Assembly (NCBI GenBank): GCA_033558025.1
Contig: JAUCEF010000008.1
Span: 1,674,001 to 1,738,000, forward strand
Direction of reading: 5' to 3'
Origin: Phytophthora sp. 'mugwort'
Lineage: Eukaryota > Oomycota > Peronosporomycetes > Peronosporales > Peronosporaceae
DNA length: 64,000 bases
Position numbers and translations under genes: made by a program. Of the stretch, positions 33,025-42,583 are shown in pieces. Position 1 is the first letter of the stretch. Each line of letters starts with the position of its first letter. Below the pieces are notes generated by a model. That model had not been told where the DNA came from, searched no databases, and saw nothing but the letters and a program-made list of their open reading frames with translations.

Positions 33025-33184
33025 CAACAAGCTAACAACCCCAGCGGCATCATGAGCGATATTATGCGATATTACAGTGGTAAACACCATTTGGCTACAA
33101 AGTTGAAGTATCGGTACTTCCAAACGGACTCGCGGTAGCTGTACGGACCACACGGGTGGCAGCTTTCCATTCGCGAGCGCTGCG

Positions 33185-33722
33185 TAAGCAAGGTGATAAC
33201 AGCAATATGCGTCATGAAGGACGGCTCAAGACATGGTGAGGGATGTTTCCGTCGACAGACCTTACCAGGATTGGAGCGCGAGTTTCGAGTTATATACCCA
33301 ATGAAGTGCCGACGCTTGCAGAAGCTTTCTATGAAGATGTCTGCTTCAACGACAAGCTTGCCCACGCTCGTGTGGTTGTTGAAAACTATTTTGGCCGCCT
33401 CAAGTCTCTAGGGAGCGTCTGCGCCGACAAGTGGAACTTTGACGGGACCTCGAACGACCTCTACTTCCGAGCGCGTATCACTCTTACCAACGTGAATATC
33501 CGGTTTCGGCCTCTTCGTGGAGACGACGGTGAGAATTACGGCAAGTACGACTCTCGGCTGTGTAAAATTGGTGCCAGCATGGTGGAGAAGCAAACACAAA
33601 AGCGCAAGCGTTATCAAGCGAACCGAGAGGCACGGCTTCGTACGGTCTATCGTCGTCGAACCAGCCTGTCGATTCGGTTCGTTCGGACGAAGTCTGTAGC
33701 GATGAGGAGACGCAGTTGTTAA
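33185..33722 (+). pseudogene. PIF/Harbinger transposase C-terminal fragment
   Basis: The frame 33,243-33,722 contains VVVENYFGRLKSLG, the catalytic Glu block of DDE_Tnp_4 (HARBI1-like) transposases, followed by FRARITLTNVNIRFRPLR and a basic tail (QKRKRYQANREARLR). The HTH/Myb-like part and both catalytic Asp blocks are missing upstream, where family-A LTR sequence ends at 33,024. A dead remnant. Confidence 0.7.
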
Positions 33723-34340
33723 CTGGTAGACAGCGCGGCTTGATACGGGATGGTAGTCGAGTATATAGTACGACGTCACGAAATATACTGCGGTATTCAC
33801 GCTGATGGTATACTGACTCTTTGTTATACACTCTAGAGTACGTGATTAGATTACGTGAGTTTGTTTTGCCTCAAAGGAAGTTGCTGGGCATTTACGCATC
33901 TGATTTGTTAGAATCCATATTTCGAGTAAGTAAATTTAGTCCCACTGAAGACTGTGTCCATTTCCCGGTGGTCCCGAGCAACTGACATTTTATGATACCG
34001 GTATTACAATACAGTTATAACTCGCCAATTCAGTAGCTGTGCAACCTAATAATTCATCAAAACTAATACGTTGAGTCATCCACCGACTTCGCTCCCTATA
34101 GTTTGTATGCGAAGTTCCAATCTGATAGCTAGTAAGTTGTTGTATATAATACGAATAGCACCCACCGAATATATTAAATTGGCGAGGTAGATCTGTATAT
34201 TTTGCTGACAAACTACATGTAGTTCGTCACCATAGTCGCATGTTGTCAGCTCGTGCTGACTTGTGATGCGCTGCCGCCATCTGATTGGTCGATATGCCTC
34301 GCAATTTGCATCAGCCGTTGAGAACGACCTCAGTGCAGCA
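33723..34340. other. Intergenic region upstream of the transporter cluster
   Basis: No gene recognised. A CCAAT-type box (TGATTGGTC, 34,281-34,289) and an FPR-like CGCAATTTGC (34,300-34,309) lie 30-60 bp before the first transporter ATG. Confidence 0.45.
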
Positions 34341-35543
34341 ATGGAGACCACGACACGATTGCTGAGCGATGAGCACACGAGCCTGTCAAGCGCGTCGCTG
34401 GGCAAGATCATCTCGACGGGGCTGCTCCTGGGTGTCGTGCACGTCCTCACAGGTAACAATTATCGCCTCCAGATTATCTAGTTTAATCAAGTAGCCGGAG
34501 ATTAAAAGGGTCCTCCTTCCCGCGATTGTCGCAGGTCCGGATCATTTGAGCGCATTGGCTGCCATGACCACGGGGTCCTCCTGGCGGGCATTCACACTGG
34601 GCATCCGATGGGGATGCGGCCACTCTATCGGCCTTATCGTCATGGCGCTCATCTTCTTCGCAGCCGGTCAGACGGTGGATCTGGACGCCGTGGGCGGCTA
34701 CCTGAACTACGTCGTCGGCTTCTTCATGATCGCGCTGGGAGTCTGGACGGCAGTGCACGTAAGAAAAAAGTATCAGACGCAGCTGAAGGAGGGGCTGCAG
34801 TTGCTCTCGAGTGGAGAAGGTGGCCGTGTTGACAGCAATCGCGCGAGTCGGAGCAGTCCAGACGCCACGCCGACCAACGTGGTGGAGCTTGTGCCGCTGT
34901 CCCAGCGGAGACTGTCAAGTGCGACGTCTCTTACCGGTGGAGCCTCACAGCAGATCTTATTGTCACCGACTTCTTCGACGAAAGGTCACGCTGCGGGTGA
35001 TATTTCAGCGTCGCCGTCGTCGTCTTTCCATCTCTTGATAAAAGAGGACGGCGACTCAAGGCAAACTGCAGGGGGCGAGCCAGTAAAATCTTCCAAGATG
35101 CACCATAATCACTGGACTTGCTGCCGAAACGCGAGCTTCGAGAATCCGGCCACCCAAAAGGTTTGTGTCCGCTTGTGCTTAAAGTGATTGGTGGTGTAGG
35201 GTCGAGCTAACATTGGTTCTTGCACGCGCAGATCATGGCTCTGCTTGTGGGAATTATTCACGGTTTCGCAGGACCCGGTGGTATCTTGGGTGTGCTGCCC
35301 GCCGTAGTGCTGAATGACTGGATTAAGTCTGTCGCATACTTGGGCTCCTTCTGCGTGGCCTCGATCTTCATCATGGGCGTCTTTGCGGCGCTTTACGGTG
35401 AAGTCACAGGTCGACTTGGCGGTAATTCGTTGGTCATGGAGTTCCGGATCGGCATTTTCTCTGCCTTCTTCTCATTCATCGTCGGTGTGGCGTGGATTGG
35501 GCTCCAGGCAACGAGTCAAATGTCTGCCATCTTTGGAGAATAG
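34341..35543 (+). CDS. NicO/UreH-like metal transporter-like membrane protein 1
   Basis: Three exons: 34,341-34,452, 34,535-35,160 and 35,232-35,543, with GT..AG introns of 82 and 71 bp. They join in frame to 349 residues. Near the N-terminus a membrane helix ends in HVLTGPDHLSAL, an H-x5-DH motif like the nickel/cobalt (NicO, UreH) families and the plant 'high-affinity nickel-transport' proteins, followed by WGCGHSIGL. A second, related half begins GIIHGFAGPGGILGVLPAVV, a typical internal duplication, with about 6-7 hydrophobic segments overall. The halves are linked by a Ser/Thr-rich loop of about 130 residues with HHNHW. The substrate is inferred to be a divalent metal; not proven. Confidence 0.8.
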
Positions 35544-35807
35544 ATCGTCGGCCAATACGCACAATAATTTTCAATAATGCTGCGACAACCCCCTCGTTGT
35601 CAGAATTCAGTGATCACTACGAGACCAAAGTGAAGAGTATCAAGATCCCACAAAAGGCTGTCCTGGTCTGTATTGTGGATAACAATAAAATGATTGTTCA
35701 TCCCTGGAAACGTGCTGCCCTGCTGGAACCAATTATATTGAAAGGTCGCATATCCGTCTCCTCATCTCCTCACTTTTGTACTTCATTTCGCCTGGAGATA
35801 AATATCC

Positions 35808-36684
35808 ATGGACATTGAACACGATGCAAGTCTTCTGCATAGCTCAATGTGGCAAGTAGCACTCACTGGTAGCTCACTGGGAATTATCCACGTGCTCTCT
35901 GGTACGTTCAAGGGCGTCGTATCTAGCAAGTTTTGGTTACTTAAGTAAATCTTTCGTTCATTTGTCTGCAGGACCGGACCATCTTGGAGCACTGGTGGCA
36001 CTGTCAAACGGGAAAACATGGCGCCAGGCATTTTGGCTCGGTGCACAGTGGGGAAGTGGTCACTCACTCGGTATCTTGGCCGTCGCGCTGGTTTGTGTAT
36101 TCCTACTCGGTCACGCTTTGGCTCCTAGCAGCATTTTCGGTGCTGTGTGCAAGTACCTCACGGGTATTTGCCTCGTGCTTCTCGGTCTCTGGACGCTGTA
36201 TAGCGCTTACAAGGAATATAACGAGCATCAGGTATCCCGAAGCCCAACGCATTTGGCTTCGTCACCAAAATCTTTGTGGAGTCAAGTGCAGTGTCAAGAC
36301 GAGTCTTACGTTATGCTGCAGTCACCAAAGGATCCCAGTGCGAAAATACAGCTCACTACGGTGTCAGCAGCTAGCTTCAGTGTTGGAATTGTGCATGGTG
36401 CAGCCGGACCGGGCTGTCTATTGGCAGTGTTGCCTACTCTAGCCATGCAGAAAGACACTTTCCGGGCTCTGCTCTATCTCGGTAACTTTTGTGGGAGCTC
36501 CATCTTATCGATGGGGTTGTTCGCGGCATTCTACGGGGAAGTGACGCAGCGCAATGGGAGGGCACGCTCTCCGAATGCAGCATTCTACGTTGCAATAGCT
36601 TCGTCGACACTCTCAATAAGTATAGGAATTGTATGGATCGTGTTGCAATCTACTGGTGTGCTAAACCGCGTTTTCGGGGATTAA
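35808..36684 (+). CDS. NicO/UreH-like metal transporter-like membrane protein 2
   Basis: Two exons, 35,808-35,901 and 35,972-36,684, giving 268 residues. The intron interrupts the Gly codon of HVLSG/PDH, exactly as in the gene 265 bp upstream, so the two are tandem duplicates. Motifs: HVLSGPDHLGALVAL, WGSGHSLG, and in the second half GIVHGAAGPGCLLAVLPT. The central loop is much shorter (about 45 residues) and lacks the His cluster. A promoter-like TCACTTTTGTACTTCATTTC lies about 20-40 bp upstream of the ATG, which supports this start. Confidence 0.8.
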
Positions 36685-37251
36685 ATTCAGTCCTTGAAAG
36701 TATTTTAACAAGTGATGGCTAACGGTAGTCTCACAAATGAGACGACTATCAAAATATATGTAGCCTTCGCGTGCATGGACACCTTGCTATTTGAAAACAC
36801 GATTGGAAGCGAAACCTTTACAGTCAAGCCTTAAGCACGAGATTACAGTTCAGGCGGACTATTATAAATGTAGAGCTGCTCCTTGTTCTGCGCCTCGATA
36901 GACGGCACAACACGACTGACTGCCTACGCACCAGGGGCAGTATTTCACCTCGCACCTTCGTAACGATCACATGGTATGAATGTAGCAGTATGCACAGCGT
37001 TGCATCAGCGCAAGTAAGCTTGATAGTTTTAGCGGATTATGCACAACTTCCAAAAACATAATAGACCTGGTAGAGCACATTGCTATTGAACTTGCTAAGG
37101 GAGCTCCACGCGACCACCAAAACACGATTTGCATCGACGCTCAACTTAATCAGCAGTCGGCAACTCAAAACCGCACCAGAATGTCCGATGTACTAAAGTC
37201 AGCATTGAGTATTATTATCTCACCTGGAAAGTACATTCACCTTCGTATTCT
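36685..37251. other. Convergent intergenic spacer
   Basis: Separates two transporter genes that point towards each other. No gene, repeat or terminator-like hairpin stands out. Confidence 0.5.
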
Positions 37252-38127
37252 TTATCCAAATACCTCGTCCAGGGTGCCCGTCGAGACGAGGATGACCCAC
37301 ATGATGCCCACGCAGAGCGACACACAGGACGAGAAGATGCCCACGCGGACAAGCGACGAGTCCGAGAAGCGGCTCATGCGGCCCGTCACCTCTCCGTACA
37401 GCGCTGCGAAGCCACCCATGGTAATAATGGAGGACGCGCAAAAGGCGCCGAGGTAAGTGGACGACTTTGCCCAGTCATTGAGGATCACGGCCGGTAGTAC
37501 GCCCAGAATGCCACCCGTGCCGGCCAAGCCGTGCGCTGTGCCGTACGCGAAGGCTGTGAGCTTCTGAGTGCGCGGGTTCTTGATGTCCGCCGTCACGAGA
37601 CCGAAGCAGCACGTCGTCTTGGTCGACTGCTGTGGCTCGGTGGACGTCGAAGGACCTTTGTGGTCCAGATGATGAGAGTGTAATATCTTTTGCATCTCCG
37701 AGTCGTTGTCCTCCTGTCCCCGTTGCAGCTCTGCTTCTAGTTGCAGTGGCGTTGTCTCTCTCGCCGGGTGGTACGTGAGCTGCAGCTTGCGGCGTAGCAG
37801 CAGGTAGTAGCGCAGGCTCCAGAGGCCGAGTCCCATCATGAGGAAGCCCACCATAAAGTCGCAGTAGCTGCCGAACGTATCCACATCCAGATGCTGGTTG
37901 AGGACCAGGAAGCACGCAGTGACCACAATGAGCCCCGTCGAGTGGCCGCAGCCCCAGCGCATCCCCAACTGGCATGAACGCCACGACGAGCCTGCACTTA
38001 GTACGATAAGCGCGCTCAGGTGGTCGGGACCTGTCAGGACGTGCACTAGTCCCAGCAGCAGACCCGTGGCCGCAATGCTAGGCAGAGACGCGCCTTCTAG
38101 CGCGGTGACGGTGTCAGCGGCGCCCAT
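37252..38127 (-). CDS. NicO/UreH-like metal transporter-like membrane protein 3
   Basis: Intronless, 291 residues, ATG at 38,127. It has HVLTGPDHLSALIVL, WGCGHSTGL and TAHGLAGTGGILGVLPAV as in the other two, and a central loop with HSHHLDH, a possible metal-binding His cluster. It lacks the intron conserved in genes 1 and 2, so it arose by intron loss or retroposition. An initiator-like GCTCATTCTGCGATC is at 38,131-38,145, very close to the ATG. Closest in sequence to gene 1 and to the broken copy at 38,220-39,322. Confidence 0.85.
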   Translation of the reverse strand: MGAADTVTALEGASLPSIAATGLLLGLVHVLTGPDHLSALIVLSAGSSWRSCQLGMRWGCGHSTGLIVVTACFLVLNQHLDVDTFGSYCDFMVGFLMMGLGLWSLRYYLLLRRKLQLTYHPARETTPLQLEAELQRGQEDNDSEMQKILHSHHLDHKGPSTSTEPQQSTKTTCCFGLVTADIKNPRTQKLTAFAYGTAHGLAGTGGILGVLPAVILNDWAKSSTYLGAFCASSIITMGGFAALYGEVTGRMSRFSDSSLVRVGIFSSCVSLCVGIMWVILVSTGTLDEVFG

Positions 38128-38219
38128 GATGATCGCAGAATGAGCGGGGGAGAGCTTGACCTTGTCGTGTTTATATTATGAGGGATCAAAGGTTTTTGTT
38201 AAACAGTGATTGGCGGATC

Positions 38220-39322
38220 GGGGGTGTCACGATGGACCAACTTCAACTTGCTGACATCCGTATCCCCACGGCTGAAGAGCAGCCCGATGGACGCTGTCGG
38301 ACACTCCGAGTGAGACCCCACCGCAAAAGGCTGCGACACTGGCGAGTGGCGCACAATCTGCGAATATCAGTCTTCGGAAGGCACTGGCCGTGACCGTCTG
38401 TGTCCTCGGGTCCGTCATCTCGAGGGCCGGCCGTCGGCAACTTCCACAGCAGCACATGCTCTCGGCCGTCTGCTCCTCGTCGCATGAGGGGTGCTAGAGC
38501 ACCGCGATATTATCCGTGAGCGTCGCCATGTCGGGGTCTAGATTCGTCATTGGTGACTTGTTGCCTCGGGGATCATACTCAGACGGACATGACGTGTTTC
38601 AAAACAATCCCTACGATTTTCGAACGATCAAGTAGTGAGGAGCGTCCCGCAGCCCGAGTACGACCAGTGCCAGATTGTTGCTTCCACAACGCTGGATGCT
38701 TGATACTGGCAAATCCGATCATTGTGACGCGTCTACAAGTGCTTGTGCCATGCCTTGGTTGCCGGCTTGCGGGGGCAAGTGGGGGGGGGGGGGGCGTGTC
38801 GTAATGACAGCTTCCCGTGTGGACTAGCACCCGGCCGAGCAAGGATTGAGCAATGCTGTAGCTTTCGTGAATTAGCCGATTCTACTGTAGCCCTTGCTAG
38901 TTCTTTGTTGAACACGATATCCTTGAGTGCTGTCGACTGCTGGCCATGCTTGAGAATCAGTTGTGAACTTGAAGAAAACGTCATCAAAGTCTCACCACAG
39001 ACACCAGAACCACAAAGTGAGTGCAGCTCTACATGTAGATACGCAAGAATTCGGGTTCATTGACAGAAAAAAAGCCGTCTAGCCCTAGCAGATAGATCGC
39101 ACGGGCACTCACCAATGGCGGGGGGCAATACATGCACGTTGTGAAAACCTGCTGTGTCATCCATGACCGGACGAGCTTGTCGTCGCGCTGGTATTGACAT
39201 CCCAACAACATCACTAGGATCCCAACGATGAAGTCACAGTAGCTATTGAGTCCAGTTGCTGGTTCGCGGCCAACCGCCACGACGATAAGAGCGCTAAACC
39301 AGTCAAACCTAGTGCAGTACAT
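38220..39322 (-). pseudogene. Fourth, broken copy of the NicO/UreH-like gene
   Basis: Two separated minus-strand pieces match gene 3. At 39,300-39,180, SALIVVAVGREPATGLNSYC and DFIVGILVMLLG correspond to its third helix. At 38,470-38,375, CCCGSCRRPALEMTDPRTQT corresponds to the end of its central loop (CCFG...NPRTQK). The intervening 0.7 kb is unrelated and includes a 16-base G tract at about 38,778. The N-terminal HX5DH region and the second half are missing. Confidence 0.65.
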
Positions 39323-39544
39323 GTATTATCGATTGCAAGAGAGCAGTCAGTTTGTGCCACGGCCACTCCAGCCCGTGGTCTCGTGCTCTAGGCAAACAAG
39401 ACATGCATTGCAATGTTATACAGCCAGCAGGAGGTGACATGGCATCGAGTTCATCTCTACAGGAACTACACAAGTCCTCGCACTCACCCCTCCTTTCGAC
39501 GTCATCTACTCGAAAAACAATCGTCCTCTATGGCAAGATCCTGT

Positions 39545-40576
39545 CTACTCGGTCTTGGTCTTGGCTTCCTTCTTCACGTACGGGAAACTCGAGTAGATGG
39601 CCATGCTCGTGGCGACAAGGCCAGCAGCGATGAAGACCTCGTTAGGCAGCACAGCGCCGTACACGTAGCTCTCCACGAAGGCCGTGAAGGCGATGCCACA
39701 GATTAACGCAAACGACTTGAGCACACCGCCGACGTACTTGGTGACCGTGCCGACGAGCAGACCACCCAGGGCGTTGCTCACCACGGGGATGAGCGTGTAG
39801 TAGTCGCAGCCCTCAAAGACCTTTTCGATGTTGGCAAACGCATTGGCAGCAGGTGACTCGGACACGGGCGTCTTAACGATTGTAGACCAGATGGCAGGTA
39901 GCATGAGGAACAGACTGCCGTATACCGACAACTCCATGGTCACAAGAGCGGCATCGCGCTTGTGCTGCTGCATTGAGCGCTGCGTGAGCGCGGATCCGAG
40001 GCCGGACAGCAGCGAGGCGAGTAGCACGGGCACAAGACCAAGCTCAACAGAGATGGCGGGGGCGGCCGAGTCGTCAGCGCCGCCGTCCTTAGCGAGCGAG
40101 AGCAACACGGCGGCGCTGAGCAGCAACATCATGGCAAAGCACTGCTGCAGCGAGAAGCGAGTGCCCATGAGGAAGTAGAGGAAGAGCGCAGCAGACAGCA
40201 GCTTGGTCTGGTTAATGAGGTTGAACACGATAGACGGTAGGTGCTGGTACGCAATCTGGATGAGCACGTTCTGCACGGCGTAGGTGCAGGCGGGTAGACC
40301 CGAGGCCATGAGGCTGTCATGCAGGTTCCAGGTCTTCACGACACGACCCAGCGCACCTGATGACATGAGCGTCAGCAGTGACAGTAGCAGCTTGCAGACC
40401 TCGCAGGCGATCACCAGCACCGAGCGGTTCTTAACTTCGCCGGCGAACTCCTTGTACAGGATTGGCTGCAGGCCGAACTGCATGGCCAGCAGCACCATGG
40501 CCACGTAGCCGACCCACGCATTGGAGGACCCAGCGGTGGGAGTCACAGGAGCCTTGGCGGGGGTAGCGGCGGTCAT
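39545..40576 (-). CDS. Nucleotide-sugar transporter (SLC35A / UDP-galactose type)
   Basis: Intronless, 343 residues, ATG at 40,576, about ten hydrophobic segments, C-terminus ending in KKEAKTKTE (Lys-rich, cytosolic). It matches the Nuc_sug_transp family: YAVQNVLIQIAYQHLPSIVF, NLINQTKLLSAALFLYF and GGLLVGTVTKYVGGVLKSFA are the diagnostic helices. Such Golgi/ER antiporters import UDP-sugars (UDP-Gal, UDP-GlcNAc) or CMP-sialic acid in exchange for UMP/CMP for glycan synthesis; the exact substrate cannot be read from sequence. The promoter at 40,612-40,630 supports the start. Confidence 0.88.
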   Translation of the reverse strand: MTAATPAKAPVTPTAGSSNAWVGYVAMVLLAMQFGLQPILYKEFAGEVKNRSVLVIACEVCKLLLSLLTLMSSGALGRVVKTWNLHDSLMASGLPACTYAVQNVLIQIAYQHLPSIVFNLINQTKLLSAALFLYFLMGTRFSLQQCFAMMLLLSAAVLLSLAKDGGADDSAAPAISVELGLVPVLLASLLSGLGSALTQRSMQQHKRDAALVTMELSVYGSLFLMLPAIWSTIVKTPVSESPAANAFANIEKVFEGCDYYTLIPVVSNALGGLLVGTVTKYVGGVLKSFALICGIAFTAFVESYVYGAVLPNEVFIAAGLVATSMAIYSSFPYVKKEAKTKTE

Positions 40577-40611
40577 ATCTTCTTGGTACTCTTGGTCGCG
40601 GCTCGAGTCTT

Positions 40612-40630
40612 GGCAAATGAAGAAGTGAGC
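40612..40630 (-). promoter_or_regulatory. Oomycete INR-FPR core promoter of the nucleotide-sugar transporter
   Basis: The minus strand reads GCTCACTTCTTCATTTGCC, 36-54 bp before the ATG; a close match to the oomycete initiator plus flanking region. Confidence 0.75.
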
Positions 40631-41033
40631 TCGTTGTGGGGGGTACGTAGCGTGTATACGCTCAGCTTAGTAGAGCACTATCCGGATTTAGCCTTGCATC
40701 ATTTTGTTTTGAGGTGTATACATGCATCCGGTTATACGCGGTAAATAAAACCGCAAAGAGCAAAATTATGCCGAGACCAAGCAGCGCGTCTCTGATTGGG
40801 CGTCGGAATATTAGCTCCCACTTTGCTAGTCGCAAGCGCGGCGTAGTGGTTGAAGCGCACGAATCTCTTTACCTTTCAGTATAGAGCTCGTCGCATGCAA
40901 AAGGCAACCTGCAATTGATTGCAAGGTCAATTGGTAGTTTTCAACGCAGAGGTATATTGATCAAGAGGAATGTACTGACGCGCAGGTGCGAAAGTGATGA
41001 CTACGATATTGAAATATATAACGGCAGCGTAGT
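40631..41033. other. Intergenic spacer between two minus-strand genes
   Basis: AT-richer than the flanking genes. No gene or repeat recognised; it presumably holds the 3' end of the BTB transcript and the promoter-proximal region of the transporter. Confidence 0.45.
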
Positions 41034-42524
41034 CTACACGACAAAGGTCTCTGGCAGTGGGTGGATGTGTGCGCCGAAGCGGAAATTGTCTTCAGTGAAG
41101 CAGATAGATGCATCCACTCGCGGGCTACTGGAGGACACAGCGCAAGCAGACAGGTCGTCGTCCATGAGCTTGATCAACATCTTGTCCGAATTGTCGCCCA
41201 TAAACAGCATGGTCAACTCGAGCGGATCATCGCACGACGTCTCTGTCTTCTCTGCTTTAATGACACCGACAGCTTCGACAGACTCGCCCTGCAGCAGCTG
41301 CACGCATTGCTGCGCAAGGACGCGGTTGCAGTGGCTCGGACTGAGGCTGCACTGCGCATCTCGGTGGAGCTGCGCCAGCTTGGCTTGTACACACAGCTCA
41401 CTCGCGATCTCGGTGGTGGTGCGTGTGCTGGGTGATGTCGGTGGCCTGGACGAAATCACTCGTTGGGTGAGCTCGACGAAGAGCTCGCTGGGCAATGTGA
41501 AGAGCTGTAACATGGCGTCTGGGTCAAGTGTATCACGTCTCTCCACCAGCGCGCGTATGCATGTATCTATTAGTGTTTCGCTCGCCGAATGGAAGAGTTC
41601 CGGTAGAGCTTGTGCCAGTGTCTGCGCCGCGTTGACAACCTGCAACAAGCTGTTCAAGCCTTCAGTCCCCTGATTGATCAGCTGGTCGAGAAATCGCTTG
41701 GCGCTCCGTCGGATATCGTCGCGCATCTCTAAGAACTCGATGGCGCAATACATGGCCGCGAGGTTCGCCAATGAGAAGGTGATTTCGCCCGTATAACAGT
41801 AGATGGCGAGCGTCTCGAACATCTCAGCGCCGCCAGGGAAAGCCGACAGCTCTAGAACCGGCACCGCCCCACCAAAACTGCTGCTGTCCGCGCTGGTCTC
41901 CAACACCTGGCGCGCCATCCTGTGCAGCTTGCAGCTCTCCAGCAGCATCGGGTGCTTGTGCAGGTTGAATTGCGTGCCGCAGACCAGCACCACCAAATTG
42001 CAATGCTGGCGCCGGGACGCCCATTCCTTGTACTCGCAGAGCGACAGGTCTCCGCCGAGGTTGGCGTCCTGCAGGAACGCGCGCAGTTCCGCTTCGAGCA
42101 GTTCGTCACCAATGACCGGTTGCTGCTGCGGTTTGTTAGTCGCTGCGACAGCTGAGACGTCGGCCATCTGCTGTCGGTAGACAGGTGACATCATGAGCCG
42201 AAACTGGGATTGAATGAGCGGTAGCGTTACGCGTGGGCGCTTGGCCGCGCGACCCGAAGAGGAAACGAGGTTGCGGCAATGGCAACATGTAGCTCGATTA
42301 CTGTGCAGACATCGGTCGTCACGTGTGCATCCCTCGCGCTTGCAGCCGCGGCCAGACCCCTCACGGCGGCCTCCGCACCGTCCGGCGACGTGGCGCCCGC
42401 AGCGGCCGTCGCACGTGCAATGCATGCAGGTACCCGGCGGGCTGTCGCAGGTCGGCAACGAGCAGGACTTGCGCAGCTTGCGAGCGGGCGCCGTGGGCTC
42501 TTTGCGCTTATTGATCGGGCTCAT
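41034..42524 (-). CDS. NPH3-like BTB/POZ protein with Cys-rich N-terminus
   Basis: 496 residues from ATG 42,524. The open frame continues upstream without an ATG, and the INR-FPR promoter at 42,565-42,583 makes this ATG the start. Residues about 10-90 are Cys/His-rich (CMHCTCDGRCGRHVAGRCGG...CLHSNRATCCHC), a likely zinc-binding region; a basic stretch RAAKRPRV follows. Residues about 175-275 are a BTB/POZ domain of the plant NPH3 type: CGTQFNLHKHPMLLESCKLH, then FPGGAEMFETLAIYCYTGEI and the MYCAIEFLEM block. The remainder is helical, as in NPH3-family proteins, which act as CUL3 ubiquitin-ligase adaptors in plant light signalling. An adaptor role here is inferred. Confidence 0.82.
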   Translation of the reverse strand: MSPINKRKEPTAPARKLRKSCSLPTCDSPPGTCMHCTCDGRCGRHVAGRCGGRREGSGRGCKREGCTRDDRCLHSNRATCCHCRNLVSSSGRAAKRPRVTLPLIQSQFRLMMSPVYRQQMADVSAVAATNKPQQQPVIGDELLEAELRAFLQDANLGGDLSLCEYKEWASRRQHCNLVVLVCGTQFNLHKHPMLLESCKLHRMARQVLETSADSSSFGGAVPVLELSAFPGGAEMFETLAIYCYTGEITFSLANLAAMYCAIEFLEMRDDIRRSAKRFLDQLINQGTEGLNSLLQVVNAAQTLAQALPELFHSASETLIDTCIRALVERRDTLDPDAMLQLFTLPSELFVELTQRVISSRPPTSPSTRTTTEIASELCVQAKLAQLHRDAQCSLSPSHCNRVLAQQCVQLLQGESVEAVGVIKAEKTETSCDDPLELTMLFMGDNSDKMLIKLMDDDLSACAVSSSSPRVDASICFTEDNFRFGAHIHPLPETFVV

Positions 42525-42564
42525 CTCGAAGCGAAAACTAACTGAAGCTGCCTGCGTTGAACCT

Positions 42565-42583
42565 GGCAAATTGCGGACTGAGC
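42565..42583 (-). promoter_or_regulatory. Oomycete INR-FPR core promoter of the BTB gene
   Basis: The minus strand reads GCTCAGTCCGCAATTTGCC, 41-59 bp upstream of ATG 42,524. It overlaps the non-ATG 5' extension of the frame, so that extension is not translated. Confidence 0.75.

Noticed and set aside
34341..38127. Classical NiCoT nickel permeases
   Set aside because: The signature is H-x5-DH with GPDH, not the HX4DH of NiCoT; the NicO/UreH-like and plant 'high-affinity nickel-transport' group fits better.
38778..38793. G tracts (also at 26,878, 29,517 and 55,634) as regulatory G-quadruplexes
   Set aside because: Single uninterrupted runs, likely slippage-prone or sequencing-sensitive; no G-run spacing seen.
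42525..42569. A 15-residue N-terminal extension of the BTB protein
   Set aside because: The first codon is TTG and the region overlaps the INR-FPR promoter.
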